Part shown: piece after piece, positions 36,574 to 45,464 of the stretch
Layout of the letters: each line of letters begins with the position of its first letter
Numbering within the stretch: position 1 is the stretch's first letter
Assembly (NCBI GenBank): GCA_030431455.1
Contig: JAUIJE010000017.1
Span: forward strand, 124,001-188,000
Source of the DNA: a bacterium
GTDB taxonomy: Bacteria > Myxococcota > UBA727 > JAUIJE01
Direction of reading: 5' to 3'
DNA: 64,000 nt
Position numbers and translations under genes: made by a program
The notes under the pieces: generated by a model
What the model saw: only the letters and a program-made list of their open reading frames with translations
Told to the model about the DNA's origin: nothing
Databases searched by the model: none

Positions 36574-38256
36574 ATGTCTCGTCGTCGCGCGTTGTCGCTC
36601 ACTCTCTGCTGGTGTGCGGTCGGGTGGGCTCTCCCCGCCGCCGCCGACGACGATGCGTCCGACGACGACGACGTGATCATCATCGAGGACGAGGCGTCCA
36701 GCGACGACGACGATGTGATCATCATCGACGACGGCACCGGGACGGGCGACGACGACACCCTGATCATCGAGGGGGACGACGACGAGATCATCATTCTCGA
36801 CGACGAGTCCCCCACCCCCGAGCTGCCCGCGGTGTCGGGGGCGCTCGGCCGGCTGTGGGAAGCGCTGTATGTGTCGGTGGCGGCCGAAGGGCAGTTTTAT
36901 GGCCAGTGGACCGCGATCGAGGATGGGCCGCTGCGGGTGCTCGGCTCGTCGGGGTTCGAGAGCTGGCTGCTCCCCACACAGAACCTCTCGCTCTACGCCC
37001 GGGGCTTCGCCCGGCTCGCCTTCGACGGCGCCCCCGAGAACTTCCGCTTCGTGCCCGTCGTCGACCTCTACGAGAGCTACGCCAAGATCAACGCCGAGGT
37101 CGGCTCGGTGCAGCTCGGCCGCCTGGTCGCGCCCTGGGGCGGCACCCGGGTCGCCGCCCTCGGCGACCGCCTCAACCCCCCCGATCACCGCCGCAGCGTG
37201 ATCACCTTCCCCGACGCGGTGCAGAACCGCCAACCCCAGTGGGGCGCGCTGCTCAAGACCTCCCTCGGCTCGGTGGTGCTCGAGGGCGTGCTGTTCACCC
37301 TGTACGAGCCCACCGAAGGCAGCTTGGCCGCATCCAACCAGGCCGGGGTGCGGGCCGCCCGGTACCAGACCGCGTTGGTGCGCTCGCCGGCCCGGGCCGG
37401 GGGCTTGTTCGCCTACGACACCCGCGAAAATCTCTACCAGAACCTGAGCCTGCTCGACTCGACCACGCTCGCGGTGCGCGCCCGCCGCCGGGTCGGGGAG
37501 TTGAAGATCGGGGGCTCGGCGGTCATCGGCCTCGACGAGGTTCCGACCCTGCAGTTCTCGCCCGCGATGGCCCGCTACCTGGGGGACAGCGCCCTGGGCA
37601 AGCCGGTGGCGGCCCCGCCGTGCAACCCGGGCGACGTGGCCAGCAACGCCGACTGTTTTGGCCGCAACACCCTGCGCCACAACCGCAGCGCGAGCCTGGC
37701 CGCCGACGTGGAGTGGGGCTTCGGGATCGTCACCCTCAAGGCCGAGGCCATGATCAACCCGCGTATGGGGTTTGTGCCCGGCAAGACCGCCTTGGTCATC
37801 GACGACGCCGAGGGGCTCAAGAGCGTGCAGGTCTCGCAATACGGCGGCGCGGTGGCGATGGAGACCGGCTACGGCGAGTGGTTCGAAGGCAGCGTCGAGC
37901 TGTTCGGGCTCGGCTGGGTGGGCGTGCCCACCGGCTCGGTGCTGTGGGGGGTCGAGGCGCTGTCCGGCCCCTTGCCCTACAGCCGCATCATCCCCGGGTT
38001 TGTGCCCCGGGCCGGGCTCGGGGTGTCGGTGGGCGGCTCGGTGTTCGACCAGGCCCTCACGTGGCGGCTGCGGGGCGAGGCCGGCTTGGTCCCGATCGAC
38101 ATCCTGATGAGCGGTGAGGTCCGCTACCAGCTGCCGATCCTGAAGCTGTACGTGGGCACCCGCGGCAACATCTTCGCCGGCTTGCCCGGCAGCCCCGGCT
38201 GGATGCGGCAGGACGCGAGCATGATCGGCCTGTTCATGGGTTGGGGCACGGACTGA
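36574..38256 (+). CDS. Putative outer-membrane beta-barrel protein with acidic DVIII-repeat leader
   Basis: The 560-residue product has a signal peptide (to about residue 24), then an acidic region of about 55 residues. In that region DDDD and hydrophobic triplets alternate: DDDDVIIIEDE, DDDDVIIIDDG, GDDDTLIIEG, DDDEIIILDDE. The remaining 470 residues show amphipathic strands, many aromatic belts and Gly turns, and TonB-independent porin-like features (QLGRLVAPWGGTRVAALGDR, ending in LFMGWGTD). I cannot name a family. The acidic repeats could bind calcium or cations or act as a periplasmic linker. Confidence 0.7.
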   Translation: MSRRRALSLTLCWCAVGWALPAAADDDASDDDDVIIIEDEASSDDDDVIIIDDGTGTGDDDTLIIEGDDDEIIILDDESPTPELPAVSGALGRLWEALYVSVAAEGQFYGQWTAIEDGPLRVLGSSGFESWLLPTQNLSLYARGFARLAFDGAPENFRFVPVVDLYESYAKINAEVGSVQLGRLVAPWGGTRVAALGDRLNPPDHRRSVITFPDAVQNRQPQWGALLKTSLGSVVLEGVLFTLYEPTEGSLAASNQAGVRAARYQTALVRSPARAGGLFAYDTRENLYQNLSLLDSTTLAVRARRRVGELKIGGSAVIGLDEVPTLQFSPAMARYLGDSALGKPVAAPPCNPGDVASNADCFGRNTLRHNRSASLAADVEWGFGIVTLKAEAMINPRMGFVPGKTALVIDDAEGLKSVQVSQYGGAVAMETGYGEWFEGSVELFGLGWVGVPTGSVLWGVEALSGPLPYSRIIPGFVPRAGLGVSVGGSVFDQALTWRLRGEAGLVPIDILMSGEVRYQLPILKLYVGTRGNIFAGLPGSPGWMRQDASMIGLFMGWGTD

Positions 38257-38398
38257 CCGTGGCGCCGCCGCCGCGGTGAGACAGAATGCCCCGCGCCGCG
38301 ATTTCTCACCCCCCGGGCCAGCGCGGTCTGATGCGCTGCGGCATCCGGCACAGGGCCTGCAATCTCCAGGGTCACGACCTCAACCAAGGAGATTGAAC

Positions 38399-39073
38399 AT
38401 GACCGTTGCCGTCACCGACACCCGCCTGCTCGAAGGGCTCGCCGCCGCCGTGAAGAACACCCAAAGCCTCGCCCTCACCGGCCACGCCGCGGGCATTCGC
38501 GACATCGCCGTGGGCTTGCTCAAAGAAGGCCTGGGCGCGTTCGAGGCCGCGGTCGCGGCCGAAAACCGCGCCGAACTCGACGCCCTCGAGGACGAACACG
38601 ACCTGCCCGAGCGGCGCGTGGCCCTCAACGAAGCGTTCGGCCGCCTCTACCTCGCGCTGCAGTCCGGGGTGCTCCAACGGCGCATCAAGGGCCAACCCGA
38701 GCCGCAGGACCTGTCCCACTACCTGACCCAGAACACCCCGGCCACGTTCGCCGCCATCGGTCTGGACCGCGCCATCGAGGGCCTCGACCGCGCCCGCGGC
38801 TTCGCCCTGCCCTACGTGCCGACCAACATCCAAGACGGCCTGTCCAGCGTGGTCGACGACGCCATCGCCAAGGCCCGCGCGCAGCGGGAGAAGGTCATGC
38901 AGACGCAGTCCGGGGACGCCCAGCTCACGGAGCTCGAGCGCATCCGCGAACACGCCCGGGAGCGCTACCTGTCCGCCCGCGACCTGGTGGGCGCGGCCTT
39001 GCGCGAGGCCAAAAACTACGACGCCCTGCCCGAGGTGATGCCCGGCCTCACCGATGTGCTCGCCCCGGCCTGA
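38399..39073 (+). CDS. Soluble alpha-helical protein of unknown function
   Basis: The 224-residue protein starts at an ATG with AAGGAGATT just upstream. It has no signal peptide or membrane helix and is predicted mostly helical, with heptad-like stretches (LTELERIREHARERYLSARD). It is rich in Ala, Glu, Leu and Arg. No family is recognised. Its 5' leader (38257-38398) contains nothing obvious beyond the ribosome site. A C-rich dyad follows at 39074-39095 without a T-run. Confidence 0.75.
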   Translation: MTVAVTDTRLLEGLAAAVKNTQSLALTGHAAGIRDIAVGLLKEGLGAFEAAVAAENRAELDALEDEHDLPERRVALNEAFGRLYLALQSGVLQRRIKGQPEPQDLSHYLTQNTPATFAAIGLDRAIEGLDRARGFALPYVPTNIQDGLSSVVDDAIAKARAQREKVMQTQSGDAQLTELERIREHARERYLSARDLVGAALREAKNYDALPEVMPGLTDVLAPA

Positions 39074-39159
39074 CCGGCCCGCGCCCGGCGGCCGGATTTG
39101 TGACCCACTTTTCACGAGGAGGCGGTTGACCCCGTCCACCGGCGTGCGAATCCGGCCGC

Positions 39160-39867
39160 ATGGGTGACCTACTCGCACAGACGCGGGCGCGCATCAAAGC
39201 GTCCAAAGACCAGGGCCAGACCCCGGTCGTGATCTTCGACCTCGACGGCACGGTCTACGACAACAGCCCGCGCACGTGGAACATCCTCGCGCGCTTCGCC
39301 GACGAGCACGGCCGCGACGACCTCCGCCGGGCGATGGTGGACCTGCCCCCGACGCGGTTGCCCTACCTGCTGGGGGACACCCTCAAGAGCATCGGCTTTG
39401 ACGACGAGGAGCTGACCAAAGCGGCGGTCGGCTACTGGAAAGACCGGTTCTTCACCGACGACATCCAGGCCCACGACGTCGCCCTCCCGGGGGCGGTGGC
39501 GTTCGTCAACCGCTGCTACGACGACGGGGCCACCGTGGTCTACCTCACCGGCCGAGACGTGCCCGGCATGGGCGTCGGGTGCTTTCACTCCCTGCGGTCC
39601 CACAACCTCCCCGTGGGGTTGGTGCGCACCACCATGGTGCTCAAGCACGACTTCGAGACCACCGACCTCGATTTCAAAACCGAGGCGGTCGAGTACATCG
39701 ATTCCCTCGGCCACGTGGTCGCCTCGTTCGACAATGAGCCCGGCAACTGCAACCTCTTCTTGAACCGCTGGCCGGACGCGCTCATCGCTCTGTGCGACAC
39801 CCAACACGCCCCCGGCGCGCCCGAGCTCGCCGACGGCGTGATTCGCTTCTTCGACTTTTTGGCCTGA
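39160..39867 (+). CDS. HAD-superfamily hydrolase
   Basis: The 235-residue protein has HAD motif I VVIFDLDGTVYDN (nucleophile Asp and acid/base Asp two residues later) near residue 24, motif II VVYLTGRD near residue 127, and a later acidic SFDNEPGNC that fits motif IV. The cap region is small and helical. It is probably a cytoplasmic phosphatase. The transporter gene begins 5 bp downstream, and that transporter resembles organophosphate carriers, so a phosphate-ester substrate is a reasonable guess. Confidence 0.85.
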   Translation: MGDLLAQTRARIKASKDQGQTPVVIFDLDGTVYDNSPRTWNILARFADEHGRDDLRRAMVDLPPTRLPYLLGDTLKSIGFDDEELTKAAVGYWKDRFFTDDIQAHDVALPGAVAFVNRCYDDGATVVYLTGRDVPGMGVGCFHSLRSHNLPVGLVRTTMVLKHDFETTDLDFKTEAVEYIDSLGHVVASFDNEPGNCNLFLNRWPDALIALCDTQHAPGAPELADGVIRFFDFLA

Positions 39868-39872
39868 CCGCC

Positions 39873-41771
39873 GTGGCCCCCGTCGAGCACTCCCCCGCGT
39901 TCCGCCGCCGCCGGTTCCTCAACTGGTTTCCGCTCGGGCTCGCCTACGCCCTGCTCTACATGGGCCGCTACAACCTGACCGTGGCCAAGACCTCCCTCGG
40001 CGATCTCATGACCAAGGAGGACTTCGGGGTCATCTTCGCCGCCGGCACCACGGTCTATGCATTTGCATTTTTGTTCAACGGCCCGCTGGTGGATCGCATC
40101 GGGGGGCGCAAAGGCATGCTCACCGCCCTGCTCGGCAGCGGCTTGGCCAACGCGGCCATGGGGGTCTACATCTCGTCCGCCCTCGACCAGGGCCCCGGGG
40201 CCGAGCTCAGGTTGCCGTTGGCGTTGATGTACGCGGTGAACATGTACTTCCAGAGCTTCGCCGCGGTGAGCATCGTCAAGGTCAACGCCCACTGGTTCCA
40301 CGTGCGGGAGCGCGGCGGCTTCTCGGGCATCTTCGGGACCATGATCTCGAGCGGGATCTTCTTCGCCTTCACCGGCAACGGGCTCATCCTCGACGTGGCC
40401 CAGCTGTTCTACCCCGGCCAACGGGTGACGTGGTTGGTGTTCGCCGCGCCGTCCGCGTTGCTGTTCACGATTTTGGTGGTCGAGTTCTTCCTCCTCCGCG
40501 ACCGGCCCGGGCTCGCCGGGCACGAGGACTTCGACACCGGCGACGCCTCCAGCGGCGAGGACGACGCCCCCGCCCCCACCGGCCAGATCCTCAAGAAGAT
40601 CCTCACCAACCCCATCATCCTCACCGTGGCCGGGGTCGAGTTCTGCACCGGGGTGTTGCGCAACGGGGTCATGCACTGGTTCCCGATCTACGCCAAAGAG
40701 GTCTGGACCCTCCCCGGCGACCACTCGCTCGTGTACGGCCCGATCAAAGCCGTGACCCTCGCCCCCCTGTCGTGGGTGTTGTGCGACGCGCCCGGCACCG
40801 GCCCCTACGCCGACACATTGTGCAAAGCCGCGGTCAGCGACAGCACCGAGAACATCGTCGCCACCCTCGCGCTGTGTTTCTTGTCCGCCGCGGTGATCGG
40901 GTTTTTCTCCCGCCGGTTCGTGGGCCGGGCCCGCGGGGTGATGATCGTGGTCGCGGCGCTGTTGTTCGTCGGCCCCTTCTTTCCCCTCGGCTGGGGCGGG
41001 CTGTTGTTCGTGGCCGGCGTGGTCGGGGGCAACGTCGCCGGCTGGGTGTCCGACCTGTTCTTCCAGTCGCGGCGCGCCCCCGCCGCCGGCGGCCTGTACG
41101 CGATCTTGGCGCTGTGCACCATTGCGATGCTGTTCACCCTCGGCCAACCCGCGGCGGTGGTGGCCGAGGCCGGCCCCGCGACCCAGCTGCTGCCCGGCGA
41201 CAAGGTGCTCCGCGTCGACGAGCAGCCCACCGAGACCTGGGCCGACGTCGCCGACGCGGTGCGCTGCCATGTGCCCGCCTGCGTCGAAGCCCGGTGGAAC
41301 CCCAAAAGCTGCGTGTGCGAGTCCGGCAGCACCAGCCCCGCCACCACCTCGTCGCCGCTGTCGATCGTCGTGGAGCGCGACGGGCAACCGCTCACGCTCA
41401 CCGTCGACGACCCCAAGGCCAGCCAACGCGCGGGCGACAAGCGCAAGCTCCAAGCCCGGCCCGAGCTCCCCTTGTCCCCCTGGTGGCTCGGGGTGGTCAT
41501 CTTCCTCATGAGCCTGTGCGTGATCGGCACCCACGGCCTGCTCTCCGGCACCGCGACCATGGACTTCGGCGGCCGCAAGGGCGCGGCCACCGCGGTCGGC
41601 ATCATCGACGGCTTTGTGTACCTGGGCACCGCGGTGCAGTCGCTGTCCCTCGGCGCGCTCACCGGCCTGTCGTGGGCCTACTGGCCGGTGTTCTTGCTGC
41701 CGTTTTCGGTGATCGGCTTCGTGCTCCTGCTGCGCATCTGGAACGCCAAAGCGGGCCAAGGCGGGCACTAG
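39873..41771 (+). CDS. MFS transporter (organophosphate antiporter-like) with an embedded PDZ-like domain
   Basis: The 632-residue protein starts at GTG 39873, right after the HAD gene. The first part (about 10-200) is an MFS half with YALLYMGRYNLTVAK, GPLVDRIGGRKGMLTALL and HWFHVRERGGFSGIFG, the arrangement seen in GlpT/UhpT/UhpC and phosphoglycerate carriers. After further helices, residues about 430-530 form a soluble insert starting ATQLLPGDKVLRVDEQPT and running to PLSIVVERDGQPLTLTVDD. This is the pattern of a PDZ domain but carries an extra four-Cys excursion. Two or three helices then close the protein. The MFS family has no PDZ domain normally, so this fusion is unusual. Confidence 0.85.
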   Translation: MAPVEHSPAFRRRRFLNWFPLGLAYALLYMGRYNLTVAKTSLGDLMTKEDFGVIFAAGTTVYAFAFLFNGPLVDRIGGRKGMLTALLGSGLANAAMGVYISSALDQGPGAELRLPLALMYAVNMYFQSFAAVSIVKVNAHWFHVRERGGFSGIFGTMISSGIFFAFTGNGLILDVAQLFYPGQRVTWLVFAAPSALLFTILVVEFFLLRDRPGLAGHEDFDTGDASSGEDDAPAPTGQILKKILTNPIILTVAGVEFCTGVLRNGVMHWFPIYAKEVWTLPGDHSLVYGPIKAVTLAPLSWVLCDAPGTGPYADTLCKAAVSDSTENIVATLALCFLSAAVIGFFSRRFVGRARGVMIVVAALLFVGPFFPLGWGGLLFVAGVVGGNVAGWVSDLFFQSRRAPAAGGLYAILALCTIAMLFTLGQPAAVVAEAGPATQLLPGDKVLRVDEQPTETWADVADAVRCHVPACVEARWNPKSCVCESGSTSPATTSSPLSIVVERDGQPLTLTVDDPKASQRAGDKRKLQARPELPLSPWWLGVVIFLMSLCVIGTHGLLSGTATMDFGGRKGAATAVGIIDGFVYLGTAVQSLSLGALTGLSWAYWPVFLLPFSVIGFVLLLRIWNAKAGQGGH

Positions 41772-42092
41772 CACACGTGTCAAGAATCGCCTTCGGCGCG
41801 GTCGCGCCGGGCTTCTTCGCTCACGCCGCACCCACGTCGGAAACCTGTGTCCCCCCCCTCGAACCCGCGAAATGCAATGTCCAGGCGATTTGCGATGTGC
41901 ACCAGTGTGAAGCGACGAGCCACCAGCCACCGAAGGCGGACGTGACCGGCCCGGGGCGTATGCGACTGCATGGGACCCTTCCCGCCACGGTACCCGGCAG
42001 TACCCGCGGCCACCAGTCGCTTTTAGACTCTTTCAGGGCCCCGTCCCCGGGCCCTCCCTTGCCCCCCGGCGCACGCGCCCTATCGTGGGTGC
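41772..42092 (+). other. 321-bp intergenic region after the MFS gene
   Basis: No gene is seen. It contains a 7-bp GC-rich hairpin (AGGGCCC 42035-42041 with GGGCCCT 42049-42055) about 40 bp before the next ATG, and a run of seven C near 41850. It probably carries the promoter of the gene at 42093, but no convincing hexamers were found. Confidence 0.5.
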
Positions 42093-42923
42093 ATGTCCCA
42101 CATCATCCTGTTCGCACTGTCACTGCACCTCAGCCCCGCCGCCCCCGCCGCGGTGGCCGGCGAGACGCTCAAAAAAGAGCTGAAGCACTACATCGACCGC
42201 ACCCTCACCGTGACCGACCGCTACGGCGGCCGCTCGACCCACTTCGGCAACAACGAACAAAAGCTCGGCTTCGCCCCCGACGCGGTGGTCAAGATCCGCC
42301 TCGCCCGCTCCGGGCTCTACGCCTTTTTGCCCCGCACCGACGCGCTGGACACCCGGCTCGATGCCCTTCAGGTCGGCGACCCCATCTCCGTGGTCGGCGT
42401 CATCGAAGCGCGCCGGTTCGATGGCACGCACTACACCGACATTGGCCTGTCGCTGCCCGACCGCACCCTGGTGTTCGTCAATGGGCGCGACCTGCGCACC
42501 ACCACCCTCCCGGACGCGCCGCTTTTCCTCCATCCCGACACCGTGGACCCGGACGACTACGTGGACGTGCGCGTCGACGACATCACCCTGCAACCGGCCG
42601 ACTACGTCGACAACGACATCACCTTCGAGCGCTACGTCACCGGCCGCCTCGTCATCGGGCGCTACTACTCCGCGTGGGAGCGCGAGCAGGGACTCGACAA
42701 AGACCACGCGATCAAGCTCAGCGTGGGCACCGGCTTTCCCCTGTTTCTGGAGCGCAACAAGGACAACCTCGCCGTGCTCCAGGCTTGGCGGAAGGGCGCC
42801 CACGTTCGCTTCTACGGCAATCTCCGCGTGCACCGCACGTCGTCGGGCGATCACCCCGTGCTGGTGGTCCACCGTTGGGAGCTCACCACCGGCAAGTCCC
42901 GCCGGCCCACCCACGACCTGTAG
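42093..42923 (+). CDS. Putative exported protein of unknown function
   Basis: The 276-residue protein has a short hydrophobic N-terminus (IILFALSLHLSPAAPAAVAG) that looks like a cleavable signal. The mature part has many beta-type segments in which short strands alternate with Arg-rich turns (VVKIRLARSGLYAFL, VGDPISVVGVIEARR, HVRFYGNLRVHR). The two VGD or GxHVR blocks could be OB-fold-like units, but the match is only by pattern. There are no cysteines. It is convergent with the App1-type phosphatase gene (9 bp apart). Confidence 0.7.
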   Translation: MSHIILFALSLHLSPAAPAAVAGETLKKELKHYIDRTLTVTDRYGGRSTHFGNNEQKLGFAPDAVVKIRLARSGLYAFLPRTDALDTRLDALQVGDPISVVGVIEARRFDGTHYTDIGLSLPDRTLVFVNGRDLRTTTLPDAPLFLHPDTVDPDDYVDVRVDDITLQPADYVDNDITFERYVTGRLVIGRYYSAWEREQGLDKDHAIKLSVGTGFPLFLERNKDNLAVLQAWRKGAHVRFYGNLRVHRTSSGDHPVLVVHRWELTTGKSRRPTHDL

Positions 42924-42932
42924 CCCGGCGGT

Positions 42933-44087
42933 TCACAGCCCGGCCAACAACCCCGCGTCGCGCTCGAGCTCGGCTTTGCGTGAGGCGCGGGCTTGCTCGT
43001 CGTCAAACACCAGCGGCTCGAAGTCGGACAGCGCGGCCAACCACACCCGCTCCGCCGCGGCCTTGTCGAGCAGCCCGGCCCGGACCGCCTCCGCCGCCGC
43101 CCCCACGTAGGTGTCAAACAGGTGCACCCCCTGGGCGCGAAAGTGAGCCCGGACCTGCTCGTCCTTGCCCACCACGTCGTGGATAAACACCGCCCGCACC
43201 CGGGCGCAGGCCGCGCGCATCTCCACCCCAAAGTCCGCGTCGCCCTGCCCGCTGTCCCCAAAAAACACAAACTCGTACTCCGGGAACAGCTGGTCGTACT
43301 CCGCGAAGTTGGCGAGCTTCTTCTTCGCGATGCTGGCGCTGCTGTGCAGGTGGCGAAACGAACCCGACAGCACCACCGGCTGCTTGACCCCCAGCGCCCG
43401 CAGCGTCTTGTGGGTGGCCTTTTCGATCACCCCGGTGCGGTCTTTGGGCCGGGCGGTCACAAACGAGACGCGCCCCTCGGCGTCGAACTCCTGATAGAGC
43501 GCCAGCACGCCGGGATACACCGTCTTTTTCGGGTACCTCACGTCCTTCCAGTTGGCGTACAGGGTGTCGTCAATGTCGCTGAGGATCTTGAGCCCGGCCG
43601 CGACCTGACCCTCCGCCGCAAAATGTTGCAGGATCGCGTCCTTGACCTCCCCGTCGTCAATGTCACTGAACACAATGTGCTGCAGGTCGCGGTGGTCGTC
43701 GCCCAGGTCGAGCAGGTCCTTGAGCGCGGTGAGGTCTGGCCCTCTGGTCCCCAGGAACAGGTCGCGGATGCCGCGCTCGTCGAGCGCGTCGGTGCGCCCG
43801 GTGGACAGCGCCAGGATCAAAGCCGCCCGCGCCGGCACGTCGAGGTCCGCGAGGCGCGGCCCGGTGAGCAGGTCGACCAACGCGGTGCGGTTGTCGGGAC
43901 CGAGCATGCGGTCGTCGACATCGGCGATCAGCCACACCAGGTCGAGGCGCAGGAGCAGCGCGGACAGGTCCGGGCTGTGCGTCAACAGGTCGAGGATGAT
44001 GCGCTCGTCCTTGCGGTCGGTGTGTCCGCGCAGCAAGTCGTTGATTTGGGCCACGTCCCGTTCGACGGCGTCATGGGTCTCGGTCAT
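42933..44087 (-). CDS. App1-type phosphatidate phosphatase (DUF2183/PF09949-like)
   Basis: The C-terminal half of this 384-residue protein contains the HAD-like motif ILSDIDDTLYANW, followed by TVYPGVLALYQEF, VSFVTARPKDRTG, LSGSFRHLHSSASIAKKK and FVFFGDSGQGD. This is the order found in the catalytic domain of yeast App1, a Mg-dependent phosphatidate phosphatase. The N-terminal half (about residues 1-160) is helical, Asp- and Leu-rich, and has no match I recognise. No signal or membrane helix is seen, so it is probably cytoplasmic. Conversion of phosphatidic acid to diacylglycerol is the family role. Confidence 0.88.
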   Translation of the reverse strand: MTETHDAVERDVAQINDLLRGHTDRKDERIILDLLTHSPDLSALLLRLDLVWLIADVDDRMLGPDNRTALVDLLTGPRLADLDVPARAALILALSTGRTDALDERGIRDLFLGTRGPDLTALKDLLDLGDDHRDLQHIVFSDIDDGEVKDAILQHFAAEGQVAAGLKILSDIDDTLYANWKDVRYPKKTVYPGVLALYQEFDAEGRVSFVTARPKDRTGVIEKATHKTLRALGVKQPVVLSGSFRHLHSSASIAKKKLANFAEYDQLFPEYEFVFFGDSGQGDADFGVEMRAACARVRAVFIHDVVGKDEQVRAHFRAQGVHLFDTYVGAAAEAVRAGLLDKAAAERVWLAALSDFEPLVFDDEQARASRKAELERDAGLLAGL

Positions 44088-44435
44088 GGCGGCAGCCTAC
44101 CCCGGTCGCCGCCCCGCCCCGCCAGCCCGCGCACCCCCTCGGCTCCGGCGGTCGGATCTGTGCCGCGACGAAAACATTTCGCTTATCTTTCAAATGGTTA
44201 CGCGTTGGTGCCGCAACCTCACGGCCCCGCCTCCGGATTCAGTACAGACAGGGCCCGGACATGACGTCACCGGGCGCTCAGAACCTCGACCGGCGCCGCG
44301 CCCCTCCGACCAGGACCCGCGGTTGTCGCGCGGAGGTTCGCCGTGGAGGTGGCGGGGTGGTCCCCATATAAATAGTTCTATTATCGGCGCGCCGTTTGCC
44401 GACGTCCCGAGCCTCGCCATGACCCCCTCGCCGCC
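44088..44435 (+). other. 348-bp intergenic region with an AT-rich dyad
   Basis: In otherwise GC-rich sequence, 44364-44383 reads CATATAAATAGTTCTATTAT. It includes an AATAG/CTATT inverted repeat (44370-44381) and two -10-like hexamers (TATAAA at 44366, TATTAT at 44378), but no clear -35. A second AT-rich spot lies at 44177-44200. It may hold divergent promoters for the genes on each side. Confidence 0.45.
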
Positions 44436-44795
44436 CTGCGCACCCTCGCCCGCACCCTCCGCACCGAGAGTTGCGCGCTCTATCTCGCCCTGCGCGACCC
44501 GCGCACCCCGCGCGCGGCCCGGTGGTTGGGCGCGTTCGTGCTCGCCTACGCGCTGTCCCCGCTCGACCTCATCCCCGACTTCATCCCCGTGCTCGGCCTG
44601 CTCGACGACGCGCTCCTGCTCCCGCTCGGCGTCGCGCTGGTGTTTGCGCTCCTCCCCGACGAGGTCAAACAACAGGCCCGGGCCGAGGCCGAAGCCGGCG
44701 CGACCATCCCGCGCGGGGGCATGGCCGCGGTGATCGTGACCTGGGCGCTGCTGCTCGTGGCCGTGGGGCTCAGCGTGTGGCGGGCGCTGGTGTGA
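44436..44795 (+). CDS. DUF1232 (YkvA-like) small membrane protein, start unclear or frameshifted
   Basis: The conserved DUF1232 core [20 protein letters not shown] followed by [11 protein letters not shown] is unmistakable, and a C-terminal helix follows. The first standard start in frame, TTG 44526, is already inside the domain. In the same frame upstream the sequence reads [20 protein letters not shown], the normal pre-core segment, back to at least CTG 44436, and a stop (TAG) lies further up. An ATG at 44419 is in another frame. One extra C in the CCCCC run at 44423-44427 would join it to the domain ([14 protein letters not shown]). Either a non-standard start or a one-base deletion is implied. 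Confidence 0.75.
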   Translation: MRTLARTLRTESCALYLALRDPRTPRAARWLGAFVLAYALSPLDLIPDFIPVLGLLDDALLLPLGVALVFALLPDEVKQQARAEAEAGATIPRGGMAAVIVTWALLLVAVGLSVWRALV

Positions 44796-44891
44796 ACGCG
44801 TGCGCGCGACCCGTCGTTTCTCCGAAGCGGCGCCGCCCGCCGAAGACGCGTTCATCGTCCAAAACGACGCCCGGGGTCCGCCATCGCGCGC

Positions 44892-45443
44892 TCACGACGA
44901 CGGCGTGCTCGCCTCCATTCGCGCCCGCCACGCCGCCGCGCGCTCTTCCCGCGCGGCGCGCAAGGGGCGGTCGGCGGCCAGAGCCGCCTCGATCTCGGCA
45001 CGCCGGGACGGGGACTCCACCGACAGGTCCGCGCTCAACCGCAGCCCGCCCTCGCGCACAATGGTGAACAGCACCAGCGGGTCCTCGTCGAGGATCGCCT
45101 CATCTGTGCGGTACCGGTCCGCGGGGAACGACGGGGGTGGCGCATCGGGTCGAGACCGCCTGAACGCGTGCAGCTTCACTGTGGTCGGGTTCGACAAGAC
45201 CTCGACCACGGTGCCCGGCTTGTGCGCGGGCAGCGCCGGGGCGGTGAAGTCGGAGGTTTGCATGGTCGGACGGTGCAAGAACACGTTCTCGTCGAGCACC
45301 TCGTGCACGGTGATTCGGAAGTACACCGCACCGGTTTCGTCGTCCGTGCGCGTGCGCGGCTGTGCCCACGCGCCGAGCAGTGTCAGGTGGGAACCGGCCA
45401 CGATCGCGGGCAGGTCATAGGTGTGAAAAACCGGCCGTCCCAT
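44892..45443 (-). CDS. Hypothetical protein, 183 residues
   Basis: No family is recognised. The protein has no signal peptide and reads as a small beta-rich domain (HLTLLGAWAQPRTRTDDETG, VVEVLSNPTTVKLHAF) followed by a charged helix rich in Arg and Ala at the C-terminus. The opposite-strand open frame over the same interval is less protein-like. It lies 21 bp downstream of the lipoprotein gene at 45465 on the same strand, so it may be co-transcribed with it and the VOC gene. Confidence 0.65.
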   Translation of the reverse strand: MGRPVFHTYDLPAIVAGSHLTLLGAWAQPRTRTDDETGAVYFRITVHEVLDENVFLHRPTMQTSDFTAPALPAHKPGTVVEVLSNPTTVKLHAFRRSRPDAPPPSFPADRYRTDEAILDEDPLVLFTIVREGGLRLSADLSVESPSRRAEIEAALAADRPLRAAREERAAAWRARMEASTPSS

Positions 45444-45464
45444 CGGCGCCTCCCGACGAACCCA

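Noticed and set aside
39074-39095. CCGGCC/GGCCGG dyad after the 38399 gene considered as a terminator
   Set aside because: Large loop, GC-only stem and no T-tract; not distinguishable from chance in this composition.
40430-43186. 918-residue plus-strand open frame
   Set aside because: Overlaps the MFS gene and the unknown exported-protein gene in another frame; Arg-rich and without domains.
44800-45420. 206-residue plus-strand frame
   Set aside because: Covers the same interval as the minus-strand 183-residue gene. The minus frame is more protein-like, starts near an ATG with normal spacing and fits the strand of its neighbours.
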